Positions 22,122 to 32,717 of a stretch of DNA of 64,000 nt are shown piece by piece; within the stretch, counting starts at the first letter, position 1; the number at the start of each line of letters is the position of its first letter. Where the stretch lies: contig CP092870.1 in NCBI GenBank assembly GCA_030710605.1, forward strand, positions 13,825,991 to 13,889,990, read 5' to 3'. The DNA comes from Cordylochernes scorpioides (lineage: Eukaryota > Arthropoda > Arachnida > Pseudoscorpiones > Chernetidae). The notes below the pieces were generated by a model. The model did no database searches, had not been told where the DNA came from, and saw nothing but the letters and a program-made list of their open reading frames with translations. Both the position numbers and the translations under genes were made by a program.

Positions 22122-23114
22122 TCAACGAAAATAAGTTTCAGGTTTTCCTACCGTTGAGCTGCTCGCGGGGCTTGCAGAGTCGTCTGGGCTTGCAGCTTGG
22201 ACTTGGGGAACATGGCTCGGAGGTTGGACCTTGGGCTGGGTGTGGGTACCACGTTTTGGTACAGTGGTTGTGTGTGGTCGGGCGCTGTAGACTGGGCGTG
22301 TTTGGTCCCGTGGGAACCGTCGTTCACACTGGGAGTGCCAGTGCATGGCATTGCAATACTTGCAAGGCGAGGGGGGAGGTGTAACTGTGTATGTTACACG
22401 TGATGGCCGCTGGCTGTTGTACCGCGGTGGTGGGTTGTGGTAGGTGGGGTGTGGAGCCTTGTCTACTTGGCGCTGGTTCACTGCACTGGTGGCACACTGA
22501 GTTATTCTTGACACTAGGTCGAACCATTCCTTAATGGTGTTTGGCTGCACAGTTGCGACTAATCGCTGGTCTGCGACGGGTAGGCCGTCGGTCAGAGATT
22601 CAATTAAAATGTCGGCGGGTAGGTCGAGTTTCATACCCATAACAGTTTTGTTTTGGTAGTAGTTTTCTAGGGACATTTGGGGTGTCATTTTGATTGCCAA
22701 AAAGCGTGCAAACGACGCTTCTGTCGTTGCTGGGAATAAGTCTATCAATCTCTGGCGGGCTTCAATATAATATAACCTATCTAACCGTAGGCTTCGGAAA
22801 TATTGGAGGGGCTTACCTTGTAGGTAGCAGGGTAATTTGCGTAGGCGATCTGTGTAGGTCAGTTCAGTTCGGTCTGCTTGGGCATCGAAGTTGTCGAAAA
22901 AGCTTTGGGCTTCAAAAGTACCATCGTATGGACTTACGTCTATCTCCCTAGGAGATCGGGCTACCAGCAACTTACTCAGGGCATCGGCGATCTGTGTCAG
23001 TGGGTCTGCGGAGGTATCTTGGGGCGGCGCCGTTTCCTCCTCTTCCAATGTCGTTTCTTGTTTGGGGATAGTTTGTTCGGCTGTATCGTTGGACGGGTTG
23101 GTTTGCTCCTCCAT
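22122..23114 (-). CDS. gag: Element B Gag
   Basis: 330 codons from an ATG (MEEQTNPSND). The N-terminus is Glu/Thr/Pro-rich and disordered-looking. The middle (DVSPYDGTFEAQSFFDNF ... LQYFRSL) has the feel of a gypsy Gag capsid region. Near residue 255 is CKYCNAMHWHSQC, a zinc knuckle with spacing CX2CX3HX4C and not the standard CX2CX4HX4C. The C-terminus is basic and Pro/Ser-rich. The first codons are kept in E (51707-51937) and D (45513-45602). Confidence 0.9.
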   Translation of the reverse strand: MEEQTNPSNDTAEQTIPKQETTLEEEETAPPQDTSADPLTQIADALSKLLVARSPREIDVSPYDGTFEAQSFFDNFDAQADRTELTYTDRLRKLPCYLQGKPLQYFRSLRLDRLYYIEARQRLIDLFPATTEASFARFLAIKMTPQMSLENYYQNKTVMGMKLDLPADILIESLTDGLPVADQRLVATVQPNTIKEWFDLVSRITQCATSAVNQRQVDKAPHPTYHNPPPRYNSQRPSRVTYTVTPPPSPCKYCNAMHWHSQCERRFPRDQTRPVYSARPHTTTVPKRGTHTQPKVQPPSHVPQVQAASPDDSASPASSSTVGKPETYFR

Positions 23115-23198
23115 CTTGCTTCTTGGCTCTTTTCTATCTGGACAGTCTTTACCTTCTTCGTTGTGGTCTCCTTCGTTGTGGTAATCCTGTCGACTATC

Positions 23199-23915
23199 TG
23201 TGATATAGCGTTGTTGATCCTTATCTGTGATTAGGGATCCTGTCGACTATCTGTGATATTGTGTTGAGGTTTGGTAAGCCTTTTGTAGAATCCAGTCGAC
23301 TCTCTGTAATAATGTAATAATGTAGTAGTTTTACCCTGTTAGATGAATGCAGTGTGGCATGTTGGCTAGAAGCAGTCGTGCAGTCGTGGTTGTTGAGCGA
23401 TGGGTGGTAAGGACACACACAAAACGAAGCGACACGTTGTAGAAGGTTCCTTGAATAGATAAAAAGCGAGCCAAAAGCTAAGATGGAGATTGAGAAGGTT
23501 TCTTACTGTTTTACATCGTCGATGAGTTGGTGACAACCGGCGACAAGGGGTGACGCTGACCGGGACTCCTGGAACTGAACTAAAATGGCTGTTGCTACGC
23601 GGCCTTTTTATATGACCGCTCTGACTAAGAGAATTGGGTCATACACGTGTCACACGTGTCTCTGATACTCGAGAATGGCGTCAGGCTGTCGGCTAACAAT
23701 CTATCTTTAGAAGTTACTTTGGGATCTCTCAATCTTGCTTTTAACTTGGCTTTTAATCTATTATATTTTATTTATTCATCCTCAGTACATTACATATGGT
23801 GGTGCAAGGAGACATGTCAATTATGCGTATAATTAGTTAGTTTATAATTAGTTCTATATACAACATGACAAGCTTGTTATACGTATTACATAATATAGGG
23901 TTATTGGTTTAAATT

Positions 23916-23919
<4 letters not shown>
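23199..23919 (-). repeat. Element B 5' LTR and primer-site region
   Basis: Same 721 bp as the 3' LTR. Its minus-strand end ATATCACA is followed by GATAGTCGACAGGATTACC. The GTCGACAGGATT part is complementary to a tRNA-Ser-type T-arm and acceptor end (AATCCTGCCGACTAC) with one mismatch, but the usual TGG is missing. Confidence 0.9.

Positions 23920-23959
<40 letters not shown>
23920..23959. repeat. (TA)n microsatellite, target of element B
   Basis: About 40 bp of alternating TA directly after element B; a shorter run lies at the left end (15958-15977). The element sits inside one TA repeat. Confidence 0.9.
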
Positions 23960-23960
<1 letters not shown>

Positions 23961-24124
23961 TTTATCAACTTTAAAGAAGCCACTGTAGAAGGACAATAAA
24001 TGTCCGAAAGCACAAGCTATACAAAATATATGATGGAAATGCGTTACTATTTATTTATTCTAAAATATTCAAATCAATTTTAAATATTTTTCACTGGTAA
24101 AACAGGTTCATTAATTTTTAAATA

Positions 24125-24275
24125 TGTGTACACACACATGACGTTATGTGGCGCTGAGTTTGTTGTTTACATTAAATAAATACGTTGCTATACCTTGAAA
24201 AAAGTTGGCGTTCAGTCAACTGAAATATTGGTAAATAGATTATTTTTGACCCAATATATGCCATTTTGATTTTAA
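24125..24275 (+). repeat. Repeat family R1, single copy
   Basis: GTTATGTGGCGCTGAGTTTG, then AGTTGG ... TCAACTGAAATATTGG, TGACCCAATATATGCC. The stem is shorter than in the 4.1-kb copy but still pairs. Confidence 0.65.
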
Positions 24276-24383
24276 AAAAAGGAAATATGTAATTTGAACA
24301 TGTCGCTACTTCTAATTCTTTTAGTTTCAAATAATATTCTGTATATTAATAAAAATAAAATTTGAAATCGTTTGAAGATAAAT

Positions 24384-24671
24384 CTTCTTCTTCTTCTTTC
24401 TTATCTCCACTCAATATCATATTAGGGTATCAAGCTTGTTTGACAACCATCATGACTGTGTGAAGTAGAATGCGTCTGCCTTTGTCATTAAGACTGGGAG
24501 CACTACTCAGTGGCAGGCCGACCTAGCTCCAAAAGAAATGGCCGCCTCTGACATGAGGAACAGACGCCATGTGCAGCCGCTCCTAACATGGAGTAAAAAC
24601 ACTGCTCATCCTGTATCCCTTGGAGTACAGACATCCTGTATCCCTGGATTAGGAGCCCTTACAGGGTACTA
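24384..24671 (-). repeat. SINE-2 copy, 5'-truncated
   Basis: 288 bp flanked by an 11-bp direct repeat TGAAGATAAAT (24373-24383, 24672-24682). The 3' end on the minus strand is a (GAA)n tail. Compared with 31063-31411 it lacks the GC-rich head. It has an internal duplication of the CATCCTGTATCCC unit. Confidence 0.85.
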
Positions 24672-24682
24672 TGAAGATAAAT

Positions 24683-25631
24683 AATGGCTTTGAGTAACAT
24701 TTTGATATTCTATTCAATAAATCACCATTATATTGATTCTTTATGTAAAACGTTTCTTAAATTTGAAGCTCTTCACTGAGATCATATTTGAAAGTCTGTT
24801 ACAGGGTCATTCTGATCCCGTGATCAGATAAAGAGAACCAAGAAGAAGGCAAAGTGGCAAATAGCCATAATGATGCAATAATAACAATTAAAATATCGCC
24901 AATATATTATTTCTAAGTGAATAAATGGTACAAAAGTGAAATTGAACTGAGATCAGATATATAAATTAAGAAAAATATACCTCCTGATGCAAATAAAAGT
25001 TGTTGATGGCTTGAGTCATCTGTTGGAATAAATATCAATCATTCGTTCGTTCTATATCAAACTGAGTATATCTTCTGTTATAAGATTTATAATTAGCTGT
25101 ATTAGAGAAATCTGAATTTATTCACTGTATATATATATTATAAAAAAAGATATTTTCTGTTGTATTTTTGATCATGTTGAGGATTATGGTAATGCAGTCG
25201 TGGTTAAAATTCTTGAAATAATAATAATAAAATAGTCTTGATCAGATATTGCTTTAATTAAACCCATGGAATATATATAAAAAACAATTTGATAAAAGTA
25301 CTGCCTGGCTTAAGGCGAGTAGCATAAGGAAAACAAAAGATTATTTACATAATGTACAAAAGTTTTGAGCCGGCCATCGGGAAAGAACAACAACGAGTTT
25401 TTATAGGGGAAGCATGACCTCTGGTGGTCGCTTTAACAGAGTATTTAGATCTATGAAATATAATTTTTTAAATAGAATAATATTTTAATATAACATATAT
25501 ATAAGTATAATTAAATATAATTTATATGAAAGATAGTTGTAAATTAATGATAATTAAAAACAAATTATAAAAATATTACTATTTGGGTATCAAAAAGGTT
25601 TTTTTTTAAGTAACAACATAGGGTTATAACA
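24683..25631. other. AT-rich region, no recognised gene
   Basis: Only short low-complexity runs. A CCTCTGGTGGTCGC block at about 25419 resembles the ends of Penelope-type repeats but is too short to assign. Confidence 0.35.
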
Positions 25632-25811
25632 AGTTCACGCTGTTGCCTCGGCAGTTACGCGTCATTTAAGCGGTATACTCTCAATACATTATACTCGCAA
25701 TTCGACATCAAAATTTTCAAAAACTTTTTTTGAATATTATAAAATTATATATATATATATATAGTCCACAAATGTATAAACTCAGAAATATGCCCAGCCA
25801 TGCTCAAACTA
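25632..25811 (-). repeat. Dispersed repeat with decayed hammerhead-like motif, copy 1
   Basis: About 180 bp, repeated at 26561-26736 with small changes. The minus strand reads CTGCCGAGGCAACAGCGTGAAC, which lines up with the hammerhead core at 56198-56239 with losses at positions that matter. I infer a relic of a PLE terminal region. It also contains a (TA)n tract. Confidence 0.6.
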
Positions 25812-26560
25812 CTTGGAGAGAACTGACATTATTTAGAAAGTTATTTAAGTCCTTTTTTTAAAGTTGGAAGTCGAGAAGAGAAAGGCGATAAAGAAAGAAG
25901 GGGCCATTTCATCCGAGAGCTTCTAAGAATTTTTCATTCAGAAATTTTCCCCGATAATGGTGCCGGAAGTATGAAGCTTAAATTCTTCCATCCAATTTCA
26001 GCTAAGAGAAATCTTTCGACAGTGATAAATAACTCCCAGTTTTCTTCCAATAACATCAAATGTGACACGAAAATCAAGAAGCTATTTGAATTTCACCAAT
26101 ATTTTATTGTGGTGATTTAGAAGTCTGTCTCCATATTTTATATGGCTTGACAACTTCTTGTCAGAACATTTCTTCTTTCCTATACATTATTTACCTTCCA
26201 TTGAAATATAAAATATATTCCGTATTTAATACTTCAAAATACTTTAGAAGCAATTTAGTTATATCATTGACATGTATAGAAAAAATCAATATATCTAGGT
26301 GGGACACAAACTGAATAAATAAATATATTTTATTCTAATATTTTATAAATAGATTTTTAAATTTTTAAATAGATTTCACAGTATTCTATTGTTCAGGTAT
26401 AACTATTCTTAATGAAATTGTGAAAAACTTTTAAAATTACAAAATATTTCCTCACAATGATTTTTTTATATTTTAAATTGCTAGCTTTCAAGCGATAACT
26501 GAAAATGAGAATATCTGGGTTCAATATACATAGAGTTGCTTATATTTAATAGGAAACGGT
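25812..26560. other. AT-rich spacer with palindrome fragment
   Basis: At about 26439-26500 a partial copy of the 2369-2665 palindrome arm (CACAATGA ... GCTAGCTTTCAAGCG) is present. Nothing else recognised. Confidence 0.4.
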
Positions 26561-26736
26561 TCACGCTGTTGCCTCGGCAGTTACGCGTCATTTAAGCGGT
26601 ATACTCTCAATACATTATACTCGCAATTCGACATCAAAATTTTCAATAACTTTCTTTGAATATTATAAAATTATATATATATATAGTCCACAAATGTATA
26701 AACCCAGAAATATGCCCAGCCATGCTCAAACTACTT
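26561..26736 (-). repeat. Dispersed repeat with decayed hammerhead-like motif, copy 2
   Basis: Nearly the same as 25632-25811, with a shorter TA tract and a few substitutions. The CTGCCGA ... GTGAAC form is kept. Confidence 0.6.
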
Positions 26737-26887
26737 TTAGATCCTCTGAAGTCTTTATTCAATGGGCTTAAAAAACATCGACTATATCTTACAAGAAATA
26801 TTTACAAATACAAACGCGCGCAGCGTGGATTTTTACAACTGAAATTTTAAAATTGAAATGTATAACTACCCTCAAGTGAATATATAT

Positions 26888-27201
26888 CTTCTTTTTGCTT
26901 ATACCTAGTACACGTGGTACAGGCCATGATAATCGTGGAGGGTAGAAGTTGGCGACTGCTTTTACTGTAAGTACCCCACATGTCTATACATGTGAAAAGC
27001 AGTTCGACTTTGCACTTACAAATGTGCCAGAGCCCCGTTTAGTTACTTGCACTCGCTAGTGGGGTTGGACTTTTTCAAGAATCAGGGGCCATTGGAGCAT
27101 TTTTTTTTCTTAAATCAGAAAAAAAAGTGTCCAATGCGGGATTCGAACCCGGGTCGTTGCGGTCGAAAACCAACGGTTTAGACCATCCTTCCACCGACCC
27201 C
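26888..27201 (-). repeat. SINE-1 copy (full length)
   Basis: 314 bp with a 15-bp direct repeat CAAGTGAATATATAT on both sides (26873-26887, 27202-27216). The minus-strand head GGGGTCGGTGGAAGG ... GGGTTCGAATCCCGC has a perfect Pol III B box and a tRNA-like layout. A poly-T/A linker separates head and body. The AAGCAAAAAG end is the tail. Confidence 0.9.
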
Positions 27202-27216
27202 CAAGTGAATATATAT

Positions 27217-27629
27217 TCTCTGATTGAGTAAGAAATAGCATCCTCCAGGGAAAAGTATCTTTTTAAAAACCTTTTTAATCTCTAGCTTTCTGGCACGAAC
27301 GCCCTTCAACATTGTCTGATTATTGTATAAATATTTTGAAGGAACAATGCATTCGAAAAGCCTGCATTCATGGATTGATGAGGCTTTAATCAATGCTTTT
27401 TATTGTGAGAACAATTATAAACTTAAAATTTTTGATGCTTCTAAATATTGTAGCAAAGTATTTATTATTTTATTAACAGAGTATCATTTTTTTTATGTTT
27501 ATATTTTGCTGTTAACTTCCCTCATTGCTTATCTTTTGTTTATCATTCATAATTTGTTCTTGCTTTAAATAAGTTGCAGTATCATCCCGAAGTTTGTCTT
27601 TCCTAATTTTTCACGTGGAAATATTAAAT
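27217..27629. other. AT-rich spacer between two SINE-1 copies
   Basis: Open frames here are low-complexity. At 27580-27615 a CCCGAAGTTTGTCTTTCCTAA block matches the dispersed repeat also found at about 35520, 47020 and 48490. Confidence 0.4.
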
Positions 27630-27945
27630 AGTTTTTTTTTTGCTTATCCCTAGTAAACGTGGTACAGGCCATCATAATCATGGTGGGTAGAAGTAGGAGA
27701 CTGCTTTTACTGTAAGTGCACCACATGTTCACACATGTGAAAAGCAGTTCGAATTTGCACTTACAAATGTGCCAGAGCCCCGTTTGATTACTTGCACTCG
27801 CTGGTGAGGTTGGACTTTTGCAAGAATCGGGGGTCATTGGAGCATTTTTTTTTTTTTATCAGAAAAAAAAAGTGCCCAATGCGGGAATCGAACCCAGGTC
27901 GTAGCGGTCGAAAACCAACGGTTTAGACCATCCTTCCACCGACCC
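27630..27945 (-). repeat. SINE-1 copy
   Basis: Same order as 26888-27201 with head at 27945. B box reads GGGTTCGATTCCCGC. Flanks share only TATTA, so the target duplication has decayed or is short. Confidence 0.85.
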
Positions 27946-28019
27946 CTATATTAGAGTATAATATCAATGAAATATATATGAAATATTTGGATATAATGCA
28001 AGATAAAATATCATATATA

Positions 28020-28810
28020 TGATAATTTAAATACACAAACCTATATATTATAATATTTATAACAAGATTGTCATGTTGTATATAGAACTAATTATAAACT
28101 ATAACTAATTATACGCATAATTGACGTGTGTCCTTGTATCCCCATATGTAATGTACTGAGGATGAATAAATAAAACTATATAATATATTAAAAGCTGAGT
28201 TAAGAGCCAGAGAGAGAATCACAAGTAACTTCTAAAGATAGATGGAAGCCCAGACCGGTGCCAGTGTCGATTAACGGACACGTGCAGAAAGGCAATACTT
28301 CCTGGTTCCCTTCCTGGTCCAAAAAGTGGTATAAATAAGACCGGCCTTAGCAACAGAGTTAGTCAGTTCCAGTCAGTTCCAGTGAGTTCCCCATCCGTGT
28401 GTCGCCGGTTGTCACCAACTCATCGACCATGTAAAACAGTAAGAAACCTTCTCGATCTCCATCTTTGCTCTTGGCTCGCTTTTTATCTATTCAAGGAATT
28501 TTCCTTCGACAACTGTGTCGCTTCGTTTTGTGTGTGTGGACATTCCCAAGCTTTTTCCCACTCTGCCTCGACCACGACTGCCTGTACTTTGTGAGAACTG
28601 TTAAAGGTCCTACAAGGTGCAGAGAGGTACTGGAAAACTCTCCACGCCCTGGCTGTCCCTCTCGGTTACTACAGGTTTGACCCTCGGTTGCCACAACTTA
28701 TAGCGAGAGTCGACGAGGTTCTACAACAGGCTTACCAAACACCAACCTATTATTACAGAGAGTCGACAGGATCCCTAATCACAGATAAGTCGATCCAACA
28801 CATTATCACA
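28020..28810 (+). repeat. Solo LTR of the element B superfamily
   Basis: 791 bp from TGATAATTTAAA to ATTATCACA, flanked by TATA on both sides. TATA box TATAAATAAG at about 28331. The 3' end holds three successive AGTCGAC-type motifs (about 28709, 28761, 28788), each following a terminus-like segment. No internal region is present, so it is an LTR-LTR recombination product. Confidence 0.88.
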
Positions 28811-29498
28811 TATATATAATATACCCTTATATTTGAAATATATTCGCGATTAAATATTCTTGAAATGCAGTCTGATGAAGTGTGATCACGTGAATGTTTA
28901 CCCCTTTAAATAAACTATAAACTATTTGCATAGATCCGTTCATTTGTTCCTTGTATAATGGGAAACATATTTACACAGGGCGCAATCGATTTCAATAAAT
29001 GAGAATCCTATGTATAGCAGACGTTTCTAGAAGTTTCTGTATTCTTTGATGAGAATTCTTGCAGAATTTTCCTGTTTATTTTAATTATTCAGATTCTTCT
29101 ATTTATTTTTATTTGTTTTGATTACTATATATAAATATTTTTTTATTATTATTTATTAATTAATCAGGCGCGATATATTGAAATATTTGTGCCTATTACA
29201 GAGGAAACAAACAAAAACCAAATTGAAACTAAGAACTAAATATTTACAAATTTACATTACAGAGTTCATAAAATTTCATTTTTGATTACTATATAAGAAA
29301 TATTTCAGTATTTTTTTTTTAATTACTTTTTTGATATTCATGACAGTGTTTTGCCCTTTTCTATAGCGTTTTAGCTAGTAATTTGACTAGATAATATCAT
29401 TCTATTGTTTTTACAAGTTTCACCCACCATAACGATAGAATAAATATTGAAAAAAAATGTATTTGATTGAGAGAGAGTTTAAGAAATTGAAAATACTT

Positions 29499-29572
<74 letters not shown>

Positions 29573-29624
29573 CGTCTATATATAAAATTAAATTATAAAA
29601 TTGAATAAATATAAATAATCAAAA
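28811..29624. other. AT-rich spacer with long (TA)n
   Basis: Holds a (TA)n run at about 29503-29569. No gene recognised. Confidence 0.5.
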
Positions 29625-29885
29625 TTCGAAACTATTTTAAACGCGTAAGATTCTTTTTGAAATTAAACAATTTCTACTGCCCTTATTGCAATGGAAAAAT
29701 TAATGGGAGGGCCTGGCTCATCAGTGGTGAACCCTCCCAGCGGTTTCGCCAGTTTAATCTACCATTAATTTTTTTCATTGCAGTAAGGGCAGTATAAATT
29801 GTTTGATTTCAAAAATAATCTTACGCGTCTAAAATAGTTTCGAATTTGGATAACAGATGGAGCACTAGTGCATCATATTATAAAT
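29625..29885. repeat. Repeat family H, palindromic copy
   Basis: Arms of about 85-100 bp (ATTCGAAACTATTTTA-AACGCGT on the left, its mirror on the right) surround the core, which is on the minus strand here. The stem around the core is ctggc/gccag as in copy 1. The right end is CAGATGGAGCACTAGTGCAT. Confidence 0.8.
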
Positions 29886-30065
29886 ATAAATAAATAAGAT
29901 TATATAATGATAAATATATGAATAAATAAATGTTTATATACGAATAAAATAGATAAAGAAAGAGATATGCAGGACCTTTCTGTTATAAATAATAAGTAAT
30001 AGTAAAAAAAAATATTATAAAAATAAGGTTCCAAATAAAATGAGAATATCTGGGTTCAATATACA

Positions 30066-30150
30066 TATCATAAAGATAGAGGCTGCCTGGCCGGTATTCA
30101 TAGTTCTTCAAATTAAAGATACTTCGGCCAGTAAATATTTTTTAATAACA
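30066..30150 (+). repeat. Repeat family G, copy 1
   Basis: AGGCTGCCTGGCCGG ... TTCATAGTTCTTCAAATTAAAG ... ACTTCGGCCAGTAAAT. The inverted and direct counterparts are at 31745-31975. Confidence 0.6.
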
Positions 30151-30684
30151 TAGTAATTAACTCTTTTTAGTATTGTTTTAACTGAATAATTCTCTAATAT
30201 CTAGCATATTTTCATAATAAAATATTCTTTAAAACTTTTTTTTAATCTGTAAATTGCTTTTCTCGAATAAACACAATACTTTACACAATTTGATTTCATT
30301 TAACTAAATACTTACCAACCCTTTGTACATTTCAATTGTTTTGATATATATTTATTTTTTATTTTTTTCTTCTAACTAACTTGCATACTAATTCTGTACA
30401 TATTTAAAATATCTTTCTTTCTCTTCTTTAAAAATTTCGCTTATTTTGAAGTGCAAGTGTCCCTAGGGGGACATAGCGCTCTAAGTCGAAATAAAGAAAA
30501 CATAGTTTAGAGTTTATCTGGGTTCAATATACATAGTTTATATACATAGTTTAGAGATTCCTTTATTTGATAGGAAACGGTGTCAACTTATTATGTTGGG
30601 AATCCATCGAATGGCAAGATACATTAGCTTTTTTCTTTCGTTGATTCTACCAATGCTTTCTTTTTCACTGCAATATAGTTCACA
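30151..30684. other. AT-rich spacer
   Basis: A CTGGGTTCAATATACATA block recurs at about 26515, 30048 and 30517 next to GATAGGAAACGG, hinting at another old dispersed repeat. No gene. Confidence 0.35.
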
Positions 30685-31005
30685 CATGGCGCGTTATTGT
30701 TATGTATTAATTTATGCCTAACTGGCTTTGTACTTATTGTTTGCGGAAGAGCATTGCTCGATGCAAATACATAAATGTAATTCTACTGTCCTAAAAGCTT
30801 ATGTCTATAGTATGCTTGAATACAATTTCTAAGATTCCACTCTTCAGTGTTGAGATAAAAGTAGAATGATCCAATACAGTATTAGAACTCTAAAGAAGCG
30901 GTCTGGTGGATTAAATTGGCGAAACCGCTGGGAGGGTGTACCACTGATGAGCCAAGCTTTCCAAATATTTTTCATCGCAGTAAGGACAGTAGAAGTTTGA
31001 TTTAT
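30685..31005 (+). repeat. Repeat family H copy 4
   Basis: Resembles the 6105-6505 copy over most of its length. Core at 30915-30955; stem ttggc/gccaa. The inner GGT/ACC pairs are kept although the loop changed from TC to GT. Confidence 0.75.
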
Positions 31006-31062
31006 TTGTTAAAAGAAACATTCGTGTTTTGGTGTTTTCATTTCCAAGTTTTAGATTGTATT

Positions 31063-31411
31063 CTTCTTCTTCTTTCTTATCTCCTCTCAGTCATATCAGG
31101 GTATCGAGCTTTGACAACCATCATGACTGGATGAGGTAGAATACGTTTGACTTTGTCACTAAGACTGGGAGCACTACTCAGTGGCAGGCCGACTTAGCTC
31201 CAAAAAGAAATGGCAGCCTCTGACAGGAGGAAGAGACGCCATGTGCAGCTGCTCCTAACATGGAGTACAAACGCTGCTCATCCTGTATCCCTGGATTAGG
31301 AGTCCTTACAGGGTACTCTCAGCCGGGCCAGCTGAACCTAGATTTTTTTAGTGAGCTTGTTACTGCTCCCCCTCCTCCTTTTTCATCCGGGCTTGGGACC
31401 GGCAAAGGCGG
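31063..31411 (-). repeat. SINE-2 copy (full length)
   Basis: 349 bp between 16-bp direct repeats AGTTTTAGATTGTATT (31047-31062, 31412-31427). On the minus strand it starts CTCCGCCTTTGCCGGTCCC, is GC-rich, and ends in (GAA)n. I could not assign the head to a tRNA, 5S or 7SL promoter. Confidence 0.88.
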
Positions 31412-31427
31412 AGTTTTAGATTGTATT

Positions 31428-31744
31428 AAATTTACATAGTGAGGCTTGAATTGTGCCATTGCTATATAAATGTACGTAGCTATAATTTTAGACCGTTGTT
31501 ACAGAGAATAAAGTTTGTTTGTGTTTACTTCTCCTCGCGTCTGTTTTTCACCGCGACAATATAAATATCATGTTTTATTGATTAATGTTGATGGATTTTC
31601 AATTCATAGTAATTGGCTTTTATTGTCTAGTCGTGACCATCTCGAATAGAAAACTAAGAATGCAACAATTCTAGATCACTCTTTGTTTTAATTTAACTGG
31701 TAATAATCTATATAAGACCAATTAACCAATAAAGAATTTTATGA
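31428..31744. other. Spacer with LTR-like 3' end
   Basis: At 31441-31557 TGAGGCTTG ... GCGACA has a TATA-like TATATAAATG and an AGAATAAAG signal, and ends like the LTR at 78-322 (GCGACAATAT). It may be a very short solo LTR; no duplication was found. Confidence 0.3.
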
Positions 31745-31975
31745 ATCTTCTTCAAATAAAAGACACTTCGGCCAGTAAATCTTTTTACTAACATTAATAA
31801 TGGTATTAGGAATTTAAATGAAAATAATAAAATTAATATTAGAAACAAAATTTCAAATACTATATCAAGGACAACAAAAAAACCTTTGAGACAATAAAAA
31901 GGATTTACAGGCCGAAATGTGTTTTATTTGAAGAACTATGAACGCTGGCCAGGCAGTCTCTATCTTGAAGAATCT
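31745..31975. repeat. Repeat family G, palindromic copy
   Basis: Left CTTCAAATAAAAGACACTTC...GGCCAGTAAAT and right ATTTACAGGCCGAAATG ... GCTGGCCAGGCAG are inverted versions of one unit, also present once at 30066-30150. Confidence 0.6.
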
Positions 31976-32717
31976 TAAAAATAGATTATTTAAAGTTATC
32001 TTTAGGCATAATTTGAGAAAGAAACACCTTACTTGAGTCGAGTAGAAGAAAGAAAATAAAAATATTCCTGATTACTAATTTACATATTTACAAAAGTTTT
32101 TATGTCGTTCAAAGGAAAACAACAACAATGGATTTTATATTGTAACTGTTTTAAATGTTAAAATGCTTTTACAATGTTAAATAGATTATTGTTGTTTTAT
32201 AATAAGGAAGTTGCAAATTAAAATGTATATATTGTCTATTGTTGTTGTTTTTTTTAACATTGTCCAATTAACTCAGGGAGGATTTGAATATATTGGCCAT
32301 GCCTGTCCTTGATTTGACTACAATGTCCGTCCTCTCTGACGTCATCATAATCATATAAGATGGGTTGTTCTGAGCCCAAGGCAGGGAGCCAGTACAGACA
32401 ACAGCAGTAGATGTACAGCAGGCAGAGTAGTCAAGAGTCAGGTGCAGTTAGGTCCACATTCTTCCCGATGGATCAAAGCGATCCCAGGACCCCCCATAGT
32501 CCACTTTCACCTTCCAGGGCGCTTCCCCCTCTAAACTGAGCTAACGATGTTCCTATGCATGCAGTCTTCGTTTGTCTTCAGGCTAGTGCGATCCTACTCG
32601 GGCCCATGACTTCAAGTTAGATGCTGCCAAATAATTCAAAAAGACCTGACACGATGTTTTTTTATTTCCTCGCCTTAATCTCTATATTTCGCTTTCAATG
32701 AATGAAAATACTATAAT
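31976..32717. other. Spacer with GC-richer island
   Basis: 32270-32640 is GC-richer with a TGACGTCATCATAATC ... ATATAAGATG stretch (CRE-like site then TATA-like), which would suit a promoter or LTR, but no matching second copy or coding frame was found. The last 16 bases (32702-32717) are the left LINE duplication. Confidence 0.3.

Larger units (their letters stand above)
15978..23919 (-). mobile_element. Element B, Ty3/gypsy retrotransposon with gag and pol
   Basis: 7942 bp in minus orientation. Two 721-bp LTRs (15978-16698 and 23199-23919) look identical and are flanked by TATA on both sides within TA repeats, so the target duplication is TATA. Gag (22122-23114) and Pol (18872-22099) are intact. 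About 2.1 kb of non-coding sequence lies between pol and the 3' LTR. This is the only copy of its group here with coding capacity and a likely helper for D and E. Confidence 0.93.

Noticed and set aside
22154-23234. Plus-strand frames of 67-118 codons across gag of element B
   Set aside because: They are antisense shadows of the intact Gag frame and have no motif of their own.
27115-27201. Functional tRNA gene in SINE-1 head
   Set aside because: It has the B box but no complete cloverleaf, and it is fused to a SINE body with flanking duplications.
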